NCBI RefSeq assembly: GCF_038049925.1
Contig: NZ_CP145809.1
Location: forward strand, 1,612,001-1,676,000
Direction of reading: 5' to 3'
DNA: 64,000 bases
From: Georgenia sp. M64
GTDB lineage: Bacteria; Actinomycetota; Actinomycetes; Actinomycetales; Actinomycetaceae
In this document: in pieces, positions 9,481 through 18,353 of the stretch
Layout: the number at the start of each line of letters is the position of its first letter
Numbering within the stretch: position 1 is the stretch's first letter
Translations under genes and position numbers: made by a program
The notes under the pieces: generated by a model
Told to the model about the DNA's origin: nothing
The model's database searches: none
What the model saw: only the letters and a program-made list of their open reading frames with translations

Positions 9481-9750
9481 GAGAATCTCCCTTGACTTCC
9501 ATGTGAAGGACGACGCGTCCAGGCGCCAGATTCAGGTCGCCTCCACGCAAATGTTTGTCTCTTCTAAGTCCCGCCTCGTCAGAATTGATTGGCCGGAAGG
9601 TGTCATGGCCCAAAGAGGACAGGTTTGGAGGGTGATGCGGCGACGGAGATATATGACGCCGCTCAGGGTTTCGGTGCCGCCGTTTGAAGAGCGGTGGGTT
9701 GTGGTGGCGTAACTGAGGAGCTGTCTCCTCTGATATAGAGGGCCCTGCTG

Positions 9751-10570
9751 TCAAGCGGGCATGGTGAGGCGCCGCCGGCAGGTCAGGGCACGCAGCGGCG
9801 CGCCGACCAGGGGGCCGTGGCCCGCACCGGCGCCGGGGACGAGGCGGTCCGGGCGGCGGTGCAGCGTCATGCGCTGGCGCACCCGGTGTGGGGGCACCGC
9901 AAGGTCTGTGCCCTGGTGCGTCACGACGGGATCGCGGTGTCCGAGGCCAGCGTGCTGCGCATCATGCACGAGCTTGGCCTGTGCTGCCGGCCGGACCAGA
10001 AGGAGCGGCGCCAGCTAACGACCAAGGGTCGCTAGCCGTCGCGCGCAAGGCCGCCTTCTCTGCCCCGCCGACTGGGCCGGGCCAGGTCTGGCAGCTGGAC
10101 TTCAGCGAGTTCGAGACCACCAGCGGCGGGGTGTGGCGGATCGCCGCGTGCCGGGACTACTGGTCGAAGTACGAGTACGCCCCGCACGTGTCCCTACGGC
10201 GAACCAGCACGACGCGATGGCCGCGGTCGAGGCGGCCCTGGCGGAGTACGAGGTCCTGCACGGGCGCCGGCCCATCGAGGACTGCGACGTTGACGAGGAC
10301 GGGAACGTCCTCGCGCGCCTGACGCTGGTCACCGACAAAGGCGGCCCGTTCCGCTCGGCGCGGTTCGAGGCCTTCATCGTCGCTCGCCCCGAGCTGCGTC
10401 TGGACATCATCGAGCACCGCACGAGCGACGGCAAGCTCTACCTCTGCGCGATCGAGGACGTCTACTCCAACAGGATCGTGGGGTACTCCTTCGACTCGAG
10501 GATGAAGTCACGCCTGGCCGTAGCCGCACTGAACAACGCCGTGGCACGCCGCGGTGACACCGGTGGATTC
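9751..10570 (+). pseudogene. Chimeric IS3-family transposase remnant
   Basis: The first part encodes an IS3-type OrfB N-terminus (HPVWGHRKVCALVRHDGIAV) and the start of an integrase core (GQVWQLDFSEF, WSKYEY), interrupted by a stop near 10035 and frame changes near 10190. From about 10430 the sequence switches to a different IS3 subgroup, LYLCAIEDVYSNRIVGYS. It ends at the IS110 element that starts at about 10580. The two halves come from different elements and no active transposase can be made. Confidence 0.65.
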
Positions 10571-10582
10571 TCACTGACTTTG

Positions 10583-11797
10583 TCAAGCCGTTTGGGCCAT
10601 CGGTTCTCGCGAGGGTGGGGCGAGTTCGAAGGGTCGGTTGTCGCGGAGCAGGGCCCATAGGACGTCGACGCGTCGGCGCACCAGGGCGATGAGCGCTTGG
10701 ACGTGCCCGTGGCCTTGTCCGCGTTTCTTGAGGTAGTAGTCGCGGCTGGGGCCCTCGCGCATCATGGCGGCTGAGGCGGAGAGGTAGAACACTCTGCGAA
10801 GCTTGCGCGGGTAGCGCATCGGCCGGTGCAGGTTCCCGGTGCGCCGGCCAGAGTCCCGCGGGACCGGGACGAGCCCGGCGGCCGAGGCGAGTCGTCCGGC
10901 GTTCGCATAGGCGGCAAGGTCTCCTGCGGCGGCTACCAGCTCGGCACCGAGGATCGGTCCCATGCCGGGCAGGGACTCGATGATCTCGGCCTGGGGGTGC
11001 GCGCGGAAGGTGGTGGTGATCCGGGCGTCGAGGTCGGCGATCCGTGCGCCGATCGCCAGGAGCTGAGCGGCGAGGTCGGCCACGATGCTGGCCGCTACAT
11101 CCTGTCCGGGCACGACGGTCTGCTGGGCCTTGGCCGCACCCAGTGCAGCTGCAGCGATCTGGTCGGCGCTGCGGACCTTCCGCTTGACCAGCCATGCCCG
11201 CAACCGTGACTGACCCGTCCGGCGGATCGCCTGCGGCGTCTGGTAGCCCGTCAGCAGGACCAACGCACCCCGACTATGGGCGTAGTCGAAGGACCGCTCC
11301 AGCGCAGGGAAGTAGCCGCTGAGGACGTCGCGGAGCCGGGTGACCATGCGGACCTGGTCACCGACCAGGTCGGTACGGTGGGTCACCAGTAGCCGCAGTT
11401 CGGTCACCAGCGCGGTGGCGACCTCGACGTCCTGTAGATCGCCGCGGTGTCGAAGGGTCTCGGCGATGACGTAGGCATCGCGGGCGTCGGTCTTGGCCTC
11501 ACCGCGGTAGGCGCTGGCCATCTGGTTCACCGTGCGGCCGGGGACGTATCTCACCCGTTGACCGTGGGCTGCCAGCAGTGCCAGCAGCAGTCCCGACATG
11601 GTCCCGGTGACGTCGACTCCCCAGACGACCTCGTCGGCGTGGCCAAGGACACCGGCGATCGCGTCGAGGATGGCGGCCTCGTCGTTGACCACCTTCGTCG
11701 ACCGGACTGTGGTGCCGGCCTCGTCGATCAGGCAGATCCAGTGATGACCCTTACCGACGTCGATACCAGCCCACCCAAGCGCGATCCGTTGCTTCAT
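10583..11797 (-). CDS. IS110-family transposase
   Basis: A 404-residue DEDD transposase. The N-terminal RuvC-like domain begins GWAGIDVGKGHHWICLID with the first catalytic Asp. A second acidic cluster follows at GEAKTDARDAYVIAETLR. The C-terminal Tnp_20 domain has ESLPGMGPILGAELVAAAG and the conserved serine region SAAGLVPVPRDSG. The start at 11797 is fixed by a strong GGAGG 8 nt upstream. IS110 elements use a structured guide RNA from their own ends; the 200 bp upstream of this start is non-coding and could supply it. Insertion interrupted the IS3 remnant. Confidence 0.9.
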   Translation of the reverse strand: MKQRIALGWAGIDVGKGHHWICLIDEAGTTVRSTKVVNDEAAILDAIAGVLGHADEVVWGVDVTGTMSGLLLALLAAHGQRVRYVPGRTVNQMASAYRGEAKTDARDAYVIAETLRHRGDLQDVEVATALVTELRLLVTHRTDLVGDQVRMVTRLRDVLSGYFPALERSFDYAHSRGALVLLTGYQTPQAIRRTGQSRLRAWLVKRKVRSADQIAAAALGAAKAQQTVVPGQDVAASIVADLAAQLLAIGARIADLDARITTTFRAHPQAEIIESLPGMGPILGAELVAAAGDLAAYANAGRLASAAGLVPVPRDSGRRTGNLHRPMRYPRKLRRVFYLSASAAMMREGPSRDYYLKKRGQGHGHVQALIALVRRRVDVLWALLRDNRPFELAPPSREPMAQTA

Positions 11798-12010
11798 CAA
11801 CTCCTCCTTCGAGCACACGAGCGATTGCCATGGCCCGAAGGAACACCCCGCCGACAGATCCGTAAACAGCGACCAGGACGCGCATCTCAATCAGCAGTCA
11901 AGGCGCCCCAGGAGGAACCGGGCAGCCAATCCATCGGAGCCATCAACGGGCGATCAAGGCTCAGCCACACCCAGCCCTCCCGGGCCATCTACGAACTTAC
12001 GGATCAGGGC

Positions 12011-12400
12011 TCAGGCGAACCGAGGCATGATCACGCCTGTTCCGATGACGTAGATGAGTAGCCCAAGAACACCAGTGGCGGCGATCCCGATCGCGGCGCC
12101 GGCCAGCGCTCTTCCGGTTGGCCGCCGTACTCCAACGAGCCCCAGGGCGAGGGCAAGGACGTCGAGAACCAGCACGATCGCCAGGGTGACGACGGGGAAG
12201 GTGTAGACGCTGTCGTAGTCGGAGAGGGACACCGCCCGACGCATCGCCCACGGCGTCACGACCACCGACACCCACACGAGCATCGCTCCGAGCACCGCGG
12301 TCACCAGCGCTGCCCACGAAACGCCGGAGGGGGTCGAAGGCGAGGTCGACGGCGAGCATGCCTCCAACGGTGCGTCCCTGTGTGTCTGCGGGTCTGCCAT
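12011..12400 (-). CDS. Small membrane protein, three helices
   Basis: A 129-residue protein with a Pro/Ser-rich cytoplasmic N-terminus and about three hydrophobic segments (WAALVTAVLGAMLVWVSVVV; FPVVTLAIVLVLDVLALALG; GIAATGVLGLLIYVIGTGVI). The pattern resembles small DUF4190-like actinobacterial membrane proteins, but I do not assign a family. It is a single gene opposite in direction to the secreted-protein cluster that follows. Function unknown. Confidence 0.6.
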   Translation of the reverse strand: MADPQTHRDAPLEACSPSTSPSTPSGVSWAALVTAVLGAMLVWVSVVVTPWAMRRAVSLSDYDSVYTFPVVTLAIVLVLDVLALALGLVGVRRPTGRALAGAAIGIAATGVLGLLIYVIGTGVIMPRFA

Positions 12401-12456
12401 ACCCCAATTTAACCGCGTCGAGGGCTATTCGGACGTGGTACCCGGTCCGTTATTGT

Positions 12457-12488
12457 ATGGCAGGAAGCGGACATGGCAGGAAGCGGAC
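12457..12488. repeat. Two perfect tandem copies of a 16-bp unit
   Basis: The unit ATGGCAGGAAGCGGAC occurs twice head to tail (12457-12472 and 12473-12488) in the intergenic region between the membrane protein and the secreted-protein cluster. It could be a regulator site or a replication slip. Confidence 0.7.
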
Positions 12489-12642
12489 TTCTCGCCCGCC
12501 AAAAACTGGGTCGCCTGGCAAATGCTTCGATGATACGTTCCCCAGATCGGAGCAACGAGGCTCCTGTCCAGATTGAGGCTGCATCATGCGAATAGCGATC
12601 AGAGAAGATCCACAGTCCTGCGACGATCAAGGAGTCGTCGGC

Positions 12643-12987
12643 ATGGGTTCGCTAGTGAAGAGGCTCCTGGTGATCGGGGCGAGTGTCATTGCCTTCGGGA
12701 CAATGATCACCGCTGGCTCCGCCTCAGGAGCCTTCGCCCATGCCGAGACAGGAACGGTCGGGTCTGGCTACACGTATTTCCCGACCGCGTCTCCCTACCA
12801 TTCCTACGCGTACGTGACCAAGTGTCACAGCGCCAACGGCTCCGCCCCCTTCTATCAGGGGGAAGCAATACTAGGGACCTCCTCGGCCCTTGGTCCGCGT
12901 CAAGCCTTTCCGGGTCCCGACAGCACCGTCACCCTGCACAAAATTGGGTCCTACCGCGGCACATGGCACTGCCTGAACGTCGGCTAG
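12643..12987 (+). CDS. Small secreted protein, paralogue of the protein at 13689
   Basis: A 114-residue protein with a clear signal peptide (KRLLVIGASVIAFGTMITAG, cleavage near GAFAHA). The mature domain of about 75 residues carries PTASPYHSYAYVTKC and ends GSYRGTWHCLNVG, so it has two cysteines spaced to form one disulphide. It matches the gene product at 13689-14030 along its length. AAGGAG 8 nt upstream supports this start over an in-frame ATG at 12586. Family unknown. Its place beside two other secreted proteins suggests a shared role outside the cell. Confidence 0.7.
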   Translation: MGSLVKRLLVIGASVIAFGTMITAGSASGAFAHAETGTVGSGYTYFPTASPYHSYAYVTKCHSANGSAPFYQGEAILGTSSALGPRQAFPGPDSTVTLHKIGSYRGTWHCLNVG

Positions 12988-13059
12988 ACGCGGACGAAGG
13001 TGAGTAACTCGCCTTGAGGGGCGGATTTGTTGAATAACACTCGAAATGGGGGCTTGGCA

Positions 13060-13692
13060 ATGCACCGGATAACACGATGTGCGCTTGCGGCGGTTGCTGT
13101 GATCGGCTTGTTCTTCGCCGGGATCGTGGCGAACCAGCCCGACGCTGCACAGGCGGGCAGTTCGCCGACGCGGGTGAACGAGACAATGGCAAAGGGGATG
13201 CCAGAGCTGATTCAGACGTACCTGGACAGCATGGACCTCACGCCGGCGGAGCGGGGCGTTCTGGAGCGCTCGAAGAAGAACGGCCGTATAGCGCCGGCGG
13301 ACTACCAAGACGCCCAGTCGCGATACGCGGAGTGTATGGAGAGGAGTGGCTTCACGCCAGAGTTCCGAGAGAGTTTGTACGGCTTCTATGTGCAGTTGCC
13401 CTTTCATGACGTCTCGAACCAGAACGCTTTGGATGCCGCGAATGTCAAGTGCTCGCGGGGCATGGCTGCCGTGGACGTTCTGTACCGCACTCAACAGGCC
13501 AATCCCAAGTTGCTCGCTGACTCTCGGCTGGTGGCCGTCGAGTGCTTGGAGAGCAGCGGATTCGTAGACGGCGATTACACCGTCGAGCGTTTCGAGCGGG
13601 ACTGGCTGCACGACGAGTTCCCGTTCGATGCGAGTGAACCAGGCCCCAACGACTGCCTGTGGGGGGCCGGCTACGGATACTTCGAGTCATGA
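13060..13692 (+). CDS. Secreted Cys-containing protein, about 210 aa
   Basis: The N-terminus is a signal peptide (CALAAVAVIGLFFAGIVA, cleavage near AQAGS). The mature part is mostly helical and charged, with cysteines at AECMERSGF, KCSRG, ECLESSGF and NDCLWG. The repeated pattern C-x-E/x-S-G-F recalls the lipoprotein at 25095 (CMNEGGW, CLEAAGV), so the two may be distant relatives. The stop overlaps the start of the next gene (ATGA). A TTG at 13027 is an alternative start. No function is assigned. Confidence 0.65.
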   Translation: MHRITRCALAAVAVIGLFFAGIVANQPDAAQAGSSPTRVNETMAKGMPELIQTYLDSMDLTPAERGVLERSKKNGRIAPADYQDAQSRYAECMERSGFTPEFRESLYGFYVQLPFHDVSNQNALDAANVKCSRGMAAVDVLYRTQQANPKLLADSRLVAVECLESSGFVDGDYTVERFERDWLHDEFPFDASEPGPNDCLWGAGYGYFES

Positions 13693-14030
13693 TCGGCGCG
13701 ATGAAGGCCTTGGTCGGCCTCGCCGCAGGGGCGGCGATCGTCGCTGGCTCTGCTACAGCGGCTATCGCAGCGGGTGCCGACCCAGGCACCTACGGAATGG
13801 GGCACCGTTACGTGCCGACGGCATCTCCGTACGTCTCCTACACCTACGTGACTGAGTGCCGCGGTTACAGCGGCGGAGCGTACGTCTGGCAGTCGAAGAC
13901 AGTCATGGGCGACGAAACGGCGCACGGACCGAGGTACACCGTCACTGACGGAGACAGCAAGCTCACGCACAGGCGCATCGGGACCTACTACGGGACCTGG
14001 TACTGCTTGAACCTCGCACCAGGCGCGTAG
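13689..14030 (+). CDS. Small secreted protein, paralogue of the protein at 12643
   Basis: A 113-residue protein with signal peptide (KALVGLAAGAAIVAGSATAA, cleavage near AIAAGA). The mature domain has PTASPYVSYTYVTECRG and GTYYGTWYCLN, aligned with PTASPYHSYAYVTKCHS and GSYRGTWHCLN in the gene at 12643. Both cysteines and the aromatic residues are conserved. Overlap with the previous gene indicates translational coupling. The set may act as a toxin, effector or coat protein; none of these is shown by sequence. Confidence 0.7.
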   Translation: MIGAMKALVGLAAGAAIVAGSATAAIAAGADPGTYGMGHRYVPTASPYVSYTYVTECRGYSGGAYVWQSKTVMGDETAHGPRYTVTDGDSKLTHRRIGTYYGTWYCLNLAPGA

Positions 14031-14167
14031 CTCACGACCGCTGGGCACCCGGCGGCGTGAACCTTAGCCCCACCAACTCACCCCCATTTTCGGGTTAGGC
14101 AGCCCACTTTCTCGTTCGGCGATGCAGTCCGTGATGGGAAGTGCCGTCTGGAGCCGGTTTCCCTGGG

Positions 14168-14361
14168 ACGGTGAACACGTCGGACACGACGGCACACTCG
14201 AGGTCCGCCGAGCCGGCGGCAACAGCGGCGGGCGGGTGAGGTTGCCGGCGGGGTACGTCGCCCGGCACGTCGACCTCGGCTACGCCGTCACCGCCCACCG
14301 CGCCCAGGGCATGACCGTCGATACCGCGCACGTTGTCGTCTCGGCTTCGACCACCCGCGAC
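14168..14361 (+). pseudogene. Relaxase C-terminal scrap
   Basis: About 65 codons closely match part of the MobF helicase at 7360-7535, including GYAVTAHRAQGMTVDTAHVV, the helicase motif with the conserved QG. It begins and ends abruptly, the right end joining an IS1634-type remnant. This is a second copy of part of a conjugative relaxase, probably from a related element. Confidence 0.8.
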
Positions 14362-14853
14362 CTGGGGCAGGTCCTCGCGGGAGTCCTTGGACTTGCCCCA
14401 CGTGCGGAACCCGGCCTTCTTCACCGCCCCGGCCGGCGCCACCTCGCCATCGGCGCCGTCGGCGTCGGCACGTGCCCCCGCAGTGTCCGCCACGACGCGG
14501 CCGCCCTCGTCACGCCAGCGGGCCTCGTCGGCGTCGCCGGTCTCGAAGTACGTCGACGTGGTGTCGAAGAACAGCACGTCGACCTCGAGGTTCAGCAGGT
14601 CGGTGACCTGGTAGTACACCTGCCTGGCCAGGACCGGCTCGACGTCGTGGAGCCAGTCCATCGCCCGGTAGCAGGCGTCCTCGTCCACCACCGCACAGGT
14701 CTGGGCCAGGCGCGGGATGAAACACATCAGAGTTCATCCACTCCGCCGCGGCCAGCTTCGAGCTCGGTGCCAGGGCCCGGCCAGCGACCAGGGAGAACAG
14801 CACCCGCTCGGTGGCGGCCAGGTCACGCTTGCGACCGCGCCCCGACTGGCTCC
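14362..14853 (-). pseudogene. IS1634-type transposase remnant
   Basis: The minus strand contains pieces of an IS4/IS1634-like transposase in two frames: an N-terminal piece reading LFSLVAGRALAPSSKLAA, then LLNLEVDVLFFDTTSTYFE with the first catalytic Asp. The rest of the catalytic domain is missing. The left end abuts the relaxase scrap and the right end a GrpB gene start. Confidence 0.7.
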
Positions 14854-15403
14854 ATGACCGTTGAGGTTGTCGCCTACTCGGCCGACTGGGCTCGTCAGTT
14901 CGAACTCGTTGCCGCTGGCCTCGGCGCCGCCCTCGAAGGTGTGCCCTCGGCAGTGGTCGAGCACGTCGGCTCAACGGGCAGTGCCTGGTCTCACCGCTAA
15001 GCCGATCCTCGATATCGACGTCATCGTGGAGCGGCACGAGGTGGCTGCCGCAGCGCGCGCTCTGGTCTCCATCGGATATGTGCATCGTGGCGATCTGGGG
15101 CTCACGGACCGGGAGGCGTTCACTTCACCCGATCACGACCCGCGCCGTCACGTGTACGTGTGCGTTCGCGGAACGCTCCACGTTCGGAGGCACTTGGCGG
15201 TCCGGGACGCGCTTCGCGGCAGTGCAGAGCTGCGCGATCGCTACGCACGCGTCAAGATCGACCTCGCTGCGGACCCCGATATCGGCATCGCCCGGTACAT
15301 AGTCGGCAAGTCGGCGGTGCTGCAAGAAGTGCTCATGGCCTCGGATCTGACGCCGGCGGAGAAGCGCGAAATCTACGAGGTGAACACCAGCCAGGAGCCC
15401 TGA
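14854..15403 (+). pseudogene. GrpB family protein (UPF0157), single-base frameshift
   Basis: The sequence encodes a GrpB/UPF0157 nucleotidyltransferase-fold protein. The first frame gives VEVVAYSADWARQFE and IEHVGST-type sequence. The second gives VPGLTAKPILDIDVIVERH through RYIVGKSAVLQEVLMAS. The expected GSTAVPGL needs one G fewer near 14980, so the gene carries a one-base insertion. This may be real decay or a sequencing error. The family role is uncertain; some members influence CoA metabolism or resistance. The 5' end abuts an IS remnant, so its promoter may have been lost. Confidence 0.8.
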
Positions 15404-15591
15404 ATGCCGGTCAGACACTCCGAGTCGGCTCCACCATCGCCGCCCCGTAAGCGAACGTGGGTACAGGAGACTGCGAGTGGTGAGGTGCCGCATGGCCTCT
15501 GGTGTCGATCACGTGGCAGCGCGATGCGACCTCCAGAAGGTCGAGTGGAGTCCGACCGCCGACGGTGCTGGCTGCTGGGTGCGGATGCAGG

Positions 15592-16807
15592 CTACGGCGA
15601 CCGTCCTTGGGCTCCGATGTAACTATCCCGCGGAGGGAGGTCACGGGGTCGGTTCGCCGCTCGCGTCTTCGGTCGACGCGTCGCTCCCGTGGCTGCGTCT
15701 TCGGGGGTGGCAGCGTCGTTGCCCCCGTCCGGCGCGAATCCCGGCACGGGGAACAGCGACCCGGCAGGCCACCGCGGGTCCGCGGCGAGATCGAGGTCGA
15801 GCCTCGGCTCACCGGCGTCGGACCACACCGTGCCGTCAGCGTCGACCATGCGGTACGGGTAGACATTGAGGGGGACATCGCCGCTGACCACGCCGGCGGG
15901 CACGTCGGTCTCCGTGGCGAGGTAGTCGCCCAGCATCGCCGGGTCCCAGGCGCCACCGGATATCGGGTCCACGAGCACGAACGGGCGCCCGTCCTGGTCG
16001 ACGAGCTGCGCGCCATCGACCGGTTCAGCGTCGGGGCCGTATACGAACAGGTTGGTCACCCCCGCCACACCACTGGGGCCCCGTAGCCGGGAACGCCGGT
16101 GGACTCGGAGCCGTCGGCGTAGCCCTGGTCGTACGACGACCCGTCGAGCGCGTTCTGGTGGGCGCCCGCCGTGACGGCCCAGATCAGGAACGGCAGGACG
16201 ATGGCGGTGACGAGGCTCGCGAGCCGCCCGACACCGTGCCAGAACCGGCTCTGACCGAGACGGCCGCGACCCCACTGCGTGCTCAGGACCGCGAGGACGA
16301 CGAAGGCGGCCCAGTCCACGAACCGTACGGCACACCGAGCGGCCAGCTGCCGACGACCCCCTGCACGGCGCAGAACACCACCCACGCGCGCGCCACCCAC
16401 CACACGGGCCGCAGCGCGCCGAGCACGTCGAGCGTCGCAGCGAACCACCGGTGGCGCTCGGCGATCTCGAGGACGTCGGCCCGCCACCCCGCGGCGGCGT
16501 CGACGAAGACATCGCGCACGCGGCGGCGCGAGCGGGATGCGACCGCGGGCAGATCAACACCCGCCGCTTGCCGCAGCTCGTCCGCGTAAGCGTCGGCGGG
16601 CCCGAACCGCACGGTCATGTCGTGGATATCGAGTGCGGGGAGGTCGAGTGCAGGATCCTCCGTCGCCTCGTCGACGAGGGCGTCGGCGAGATCTGCCTCA
16701 AGCCCTCCGGTGAGCTCATCGAGCGTCTCCGCATCGAGTGCGCACAGGTGGTCGCGGACCGCCTCTACGTAGGCGGTGACGGCGCCCGGTCGGGCGATGG
16801 TGGACAT
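15592..16807 (-). pseudogene. HAAS/DUF1700-type membrane protein, two frameshifts
   Basis: From ATG 16807 a cytoplasmic helical domain (VEAVRDHLCALDAETLDELT, FGPADAYADELRQAAG) matches the HAAS signalling domain found beside PadR regulators. Membrane helices follow (WFAATLDVLGALRPVWWVA and, in another frame, FVVLAVLSTQWG and VTAIVLPFLIWAV). The C-terminal extracellular part lies in a third frame (VTNLFVYGPDAEPVDG to GRSP). Frame breaks are near 16325 and 16070. Joined, the product would be about 400 residues. It overlaps the PadR gene by ATGA, the usual coupling of this pair. Errors in the sequence could also explain the breaks. Confidence 0.7.
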
Positions 16808-17136
16808 CAGGAAGCCTCCGGCATGTCGAGAAGATCGGTCATCGTCGTGGCGAACTCCTGCCACTGTTTCGACTGGTGAGCGAGCGCGGTCCGCCCCTGC
16901 GGCGTCACGCCGTAGTACTTGCGGTGCGGTCCGGTGCCCGACGGCACGACATAGCTCGTGAGGGCGCCGGCGGCGTACAACCGCCGCAGCGTCCCGTAGA
17001 CCGAGGCGTCACCCACCTCGGTGAGCCCGGCGGCCCGCAGTCGCCGGACCACGTCGTACCCGTAGGAGTCCTCGCGCTCGACGACGGCGAGCACCGCCAG
17101 GTCCAGCATTCCCTTGAGGAGCTGCGTGGTGTCCAT
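16807..17136 (-). CDS. PadR-family transcriptional regulator
   Basis: A 109-residue winged-helix repressor. The N-terminus, QLLKGMLDLAVLAVVE, is followed by YGYDVVRRLRAAGL, the recognition region VYGTLRRLYAAGALTSY and the wing HRKYYGVTPQGRTAL, the standard PadR core without the long C-terminal helix. GAGG precedes the ATG at 17136. It is the first gene of an operon with the HAAS-type membrane protein and probably represses itself and that partner. Confidence 0.9.
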   Translation of the reverse strand: MDTTQLLKGMLDLAVLAVVEREDSYGYDVVRRLRAAGLTEVGDASVYGTLRRLYAAGALTSYVVPSGTGPHRKYYGVTPQGRTALAHQSKQWQEFATTMTDLLDMPEAS

Positions 17137-17455
17137 CCACCTCTGCCTTCGTCGCGTGCGGCGCCCGGTGGGAGCAGGCCCCCTCCCCGCTCCCACCGGA
17201 CCGATGACGACCGTCGTGCGGGATCACCTGCTCGACGTCGCCTCCCATGCACACTAGCGTGCTATGCGCGGTACCGCGGGGATCGCGGTATGGTTTGCGC
17301 GTGTCGCTTGGCAGATGCTCTGGTCGCACCCGCTGCGGCGAGCGCGCTGGACTCGAACCTTCTCCCGGGCATACCCGCCGGACGATGGCGGCAGGGTCCC
17401 CGCAAGAGCCGTCACGGGACGACGCGCCTACGCCGATACGTGACATGACCGAGGG
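17137..17455. other. Intergenic, no gene supported
   Basis: About 320 bp between two divergently transcribed PadR units. Open frames here are short, lack ribosome sites and show no recognisable family. Promoters for the minus-strand PadR gene must lie here but I could not assign boxes. Confidence 0.5.
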
Positions 17456-17485
17456 TTACTCAGTAAGGTGACGTTACTTGGTAAC
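17456..17485. promoter_or_regulatory. Two adjacent palindromes, possible operator
   Basis: TTACT-C-AGTAA (17456-17466) and GTTAC-TTG-GTAAC (17473-17485) are two inverted repeats sharing the TTAC/GTAA core, 6 bp apart. They lie upstream of a small gene and the PadR-ABC-FtsX operon. This fits a double operator for a PadR- or TetR-type repressor. Confidence 0.5.
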
Positions 17486-17521
17486 CCCGCAGTCAGAATG
17501 GCCTGCCTGGAGGTGCGAACG

Positions 17522-17692
17522 GTGTCTGATGACGATGTGCCGGCCGATGGTGATGACCGGCAACTGCGGCGCGGCCTGTTCCTGCTTGAGCTGCGCGGGC
17601 GGCGTGCCGTTCGGATCGTTCGCAGTGTGGAGGCTCGGCAGGCTTTAAATGAGCTGCGGTTGGCGAGTCGGCGCGTGAGTGAGCGGCCGTGA
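17522..17692 (+). CDS. Small hypothetical protein, 56 aa
   Basis: From GTG 17522, preceded by GGAGG, a short acidic-then-basic protein is encoded, starting VSDDDVPADGDDRQLRRGL and continuing with RRAVRIVRSVEARQALNEL, which is probably helical. No family was recognised. It lies between the palindromic operator and the PadR-ABC transporter genes and may belong to their transcript. Confidence 0.4.
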   Translation: MSDDDVPADGDDRQLRRGLFLLELRGRRAVRIVRSVEARQALNELRLASRRVSERP

Positions 17693-17744
17693 TCGCGCCC
17701 CAGCTCCATGCCAGAGGGTCAGTAATCGGTGTTCGTAGGAGGTC

Positions 17745-18353
17745 ATGGTGTCGGTTCGTCTAGGGCTGCTGGCTCTTCTCAGTGAGGTGCCGGCCGGGGT
17801 GTACCAGTTACGCAAGGACTTTGAGGCGCGCACCGGGGGGACGTGGCCGCTGAACATCGGGCAGGTCTACACCACCATCCAGCGCCTGGACCGCGACGGT
17901 CTGGTCGAGCTGCAGGGCGAGCAGGACGGGGTCGAGCTGTACCGGCTCACCGACGCCGGGACGGCGAAGCTCGCGCAGTGGTGGGCCGGGCCGGTCGAGC
18001 GGGGGCACCCGGGACGGGACGAGCTGGCGATCAAGATCGCCCTCGCGGTCAGCGCCCCGAACGTCGACGTCGCTGCCGTGGTGCAGACCCAGCGCACCGA
18101 GTCGATGCGGGCGCTGCGTGACTACACCCGGCTCAAGGCACGCGCCGGGACGGCGGACCGCGACGAGCTCGCCTGGTCGCTCGTGCTCGACAACCTCATC
18201 TTCGCCACCGAGGCGGAGCTCCGGTGGCTGGACCACATCGAGGCCGCCGTCGTGCGGGCCGCCGCCGGTCGGCAAGACATCACCTCAGATACCAAGCTCC
18301 CCACCGAGAGGGTCGACGAACCCCGTACCCGCCGGGAGAGGAGCAGGCGATGA
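17745..18353 (+). CDS. PadR-family regulator of the adjacent ABC transporter
   Basis: A 202-residue regulator with the PadR winged helix in the first 80 residues (LGLLALLSEVPAGVYQL, IGQVYTTIQRLDRDGLVEL, YRLTDAGTAKLAQWW) and the longer C-terminal helical domain of Vir_act_alpha_C type (ELAIKIALAVSAPNVDV onward). GGAGGT precedes the start. The stop overlaps the start of the ATPase gene (ATGA). Fusion into one operon with a MacB-like transporter is a common actinobacterial arrangement, in which the regulator senses a drug or peptide and derepresses the exporter. Confidence 0.9.
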   Translation: MVSVRLGLLALLSEVPAGVYQLRKDFEARTGGTWPLNIGQVYTTIQRLDRDGLVELQGEQDGVELYRLTDAGTAKLAQWWAGPVERGHPGRDELAIKIALAVSAPNVDVAAVVQTQRTESMRALRDYTRLKARAGTADRDELAWSLVLDNLIFATEAELRWLDHIEAAVVRAAAGRQDITSDTKLPTERVDEPRTRRERSRR

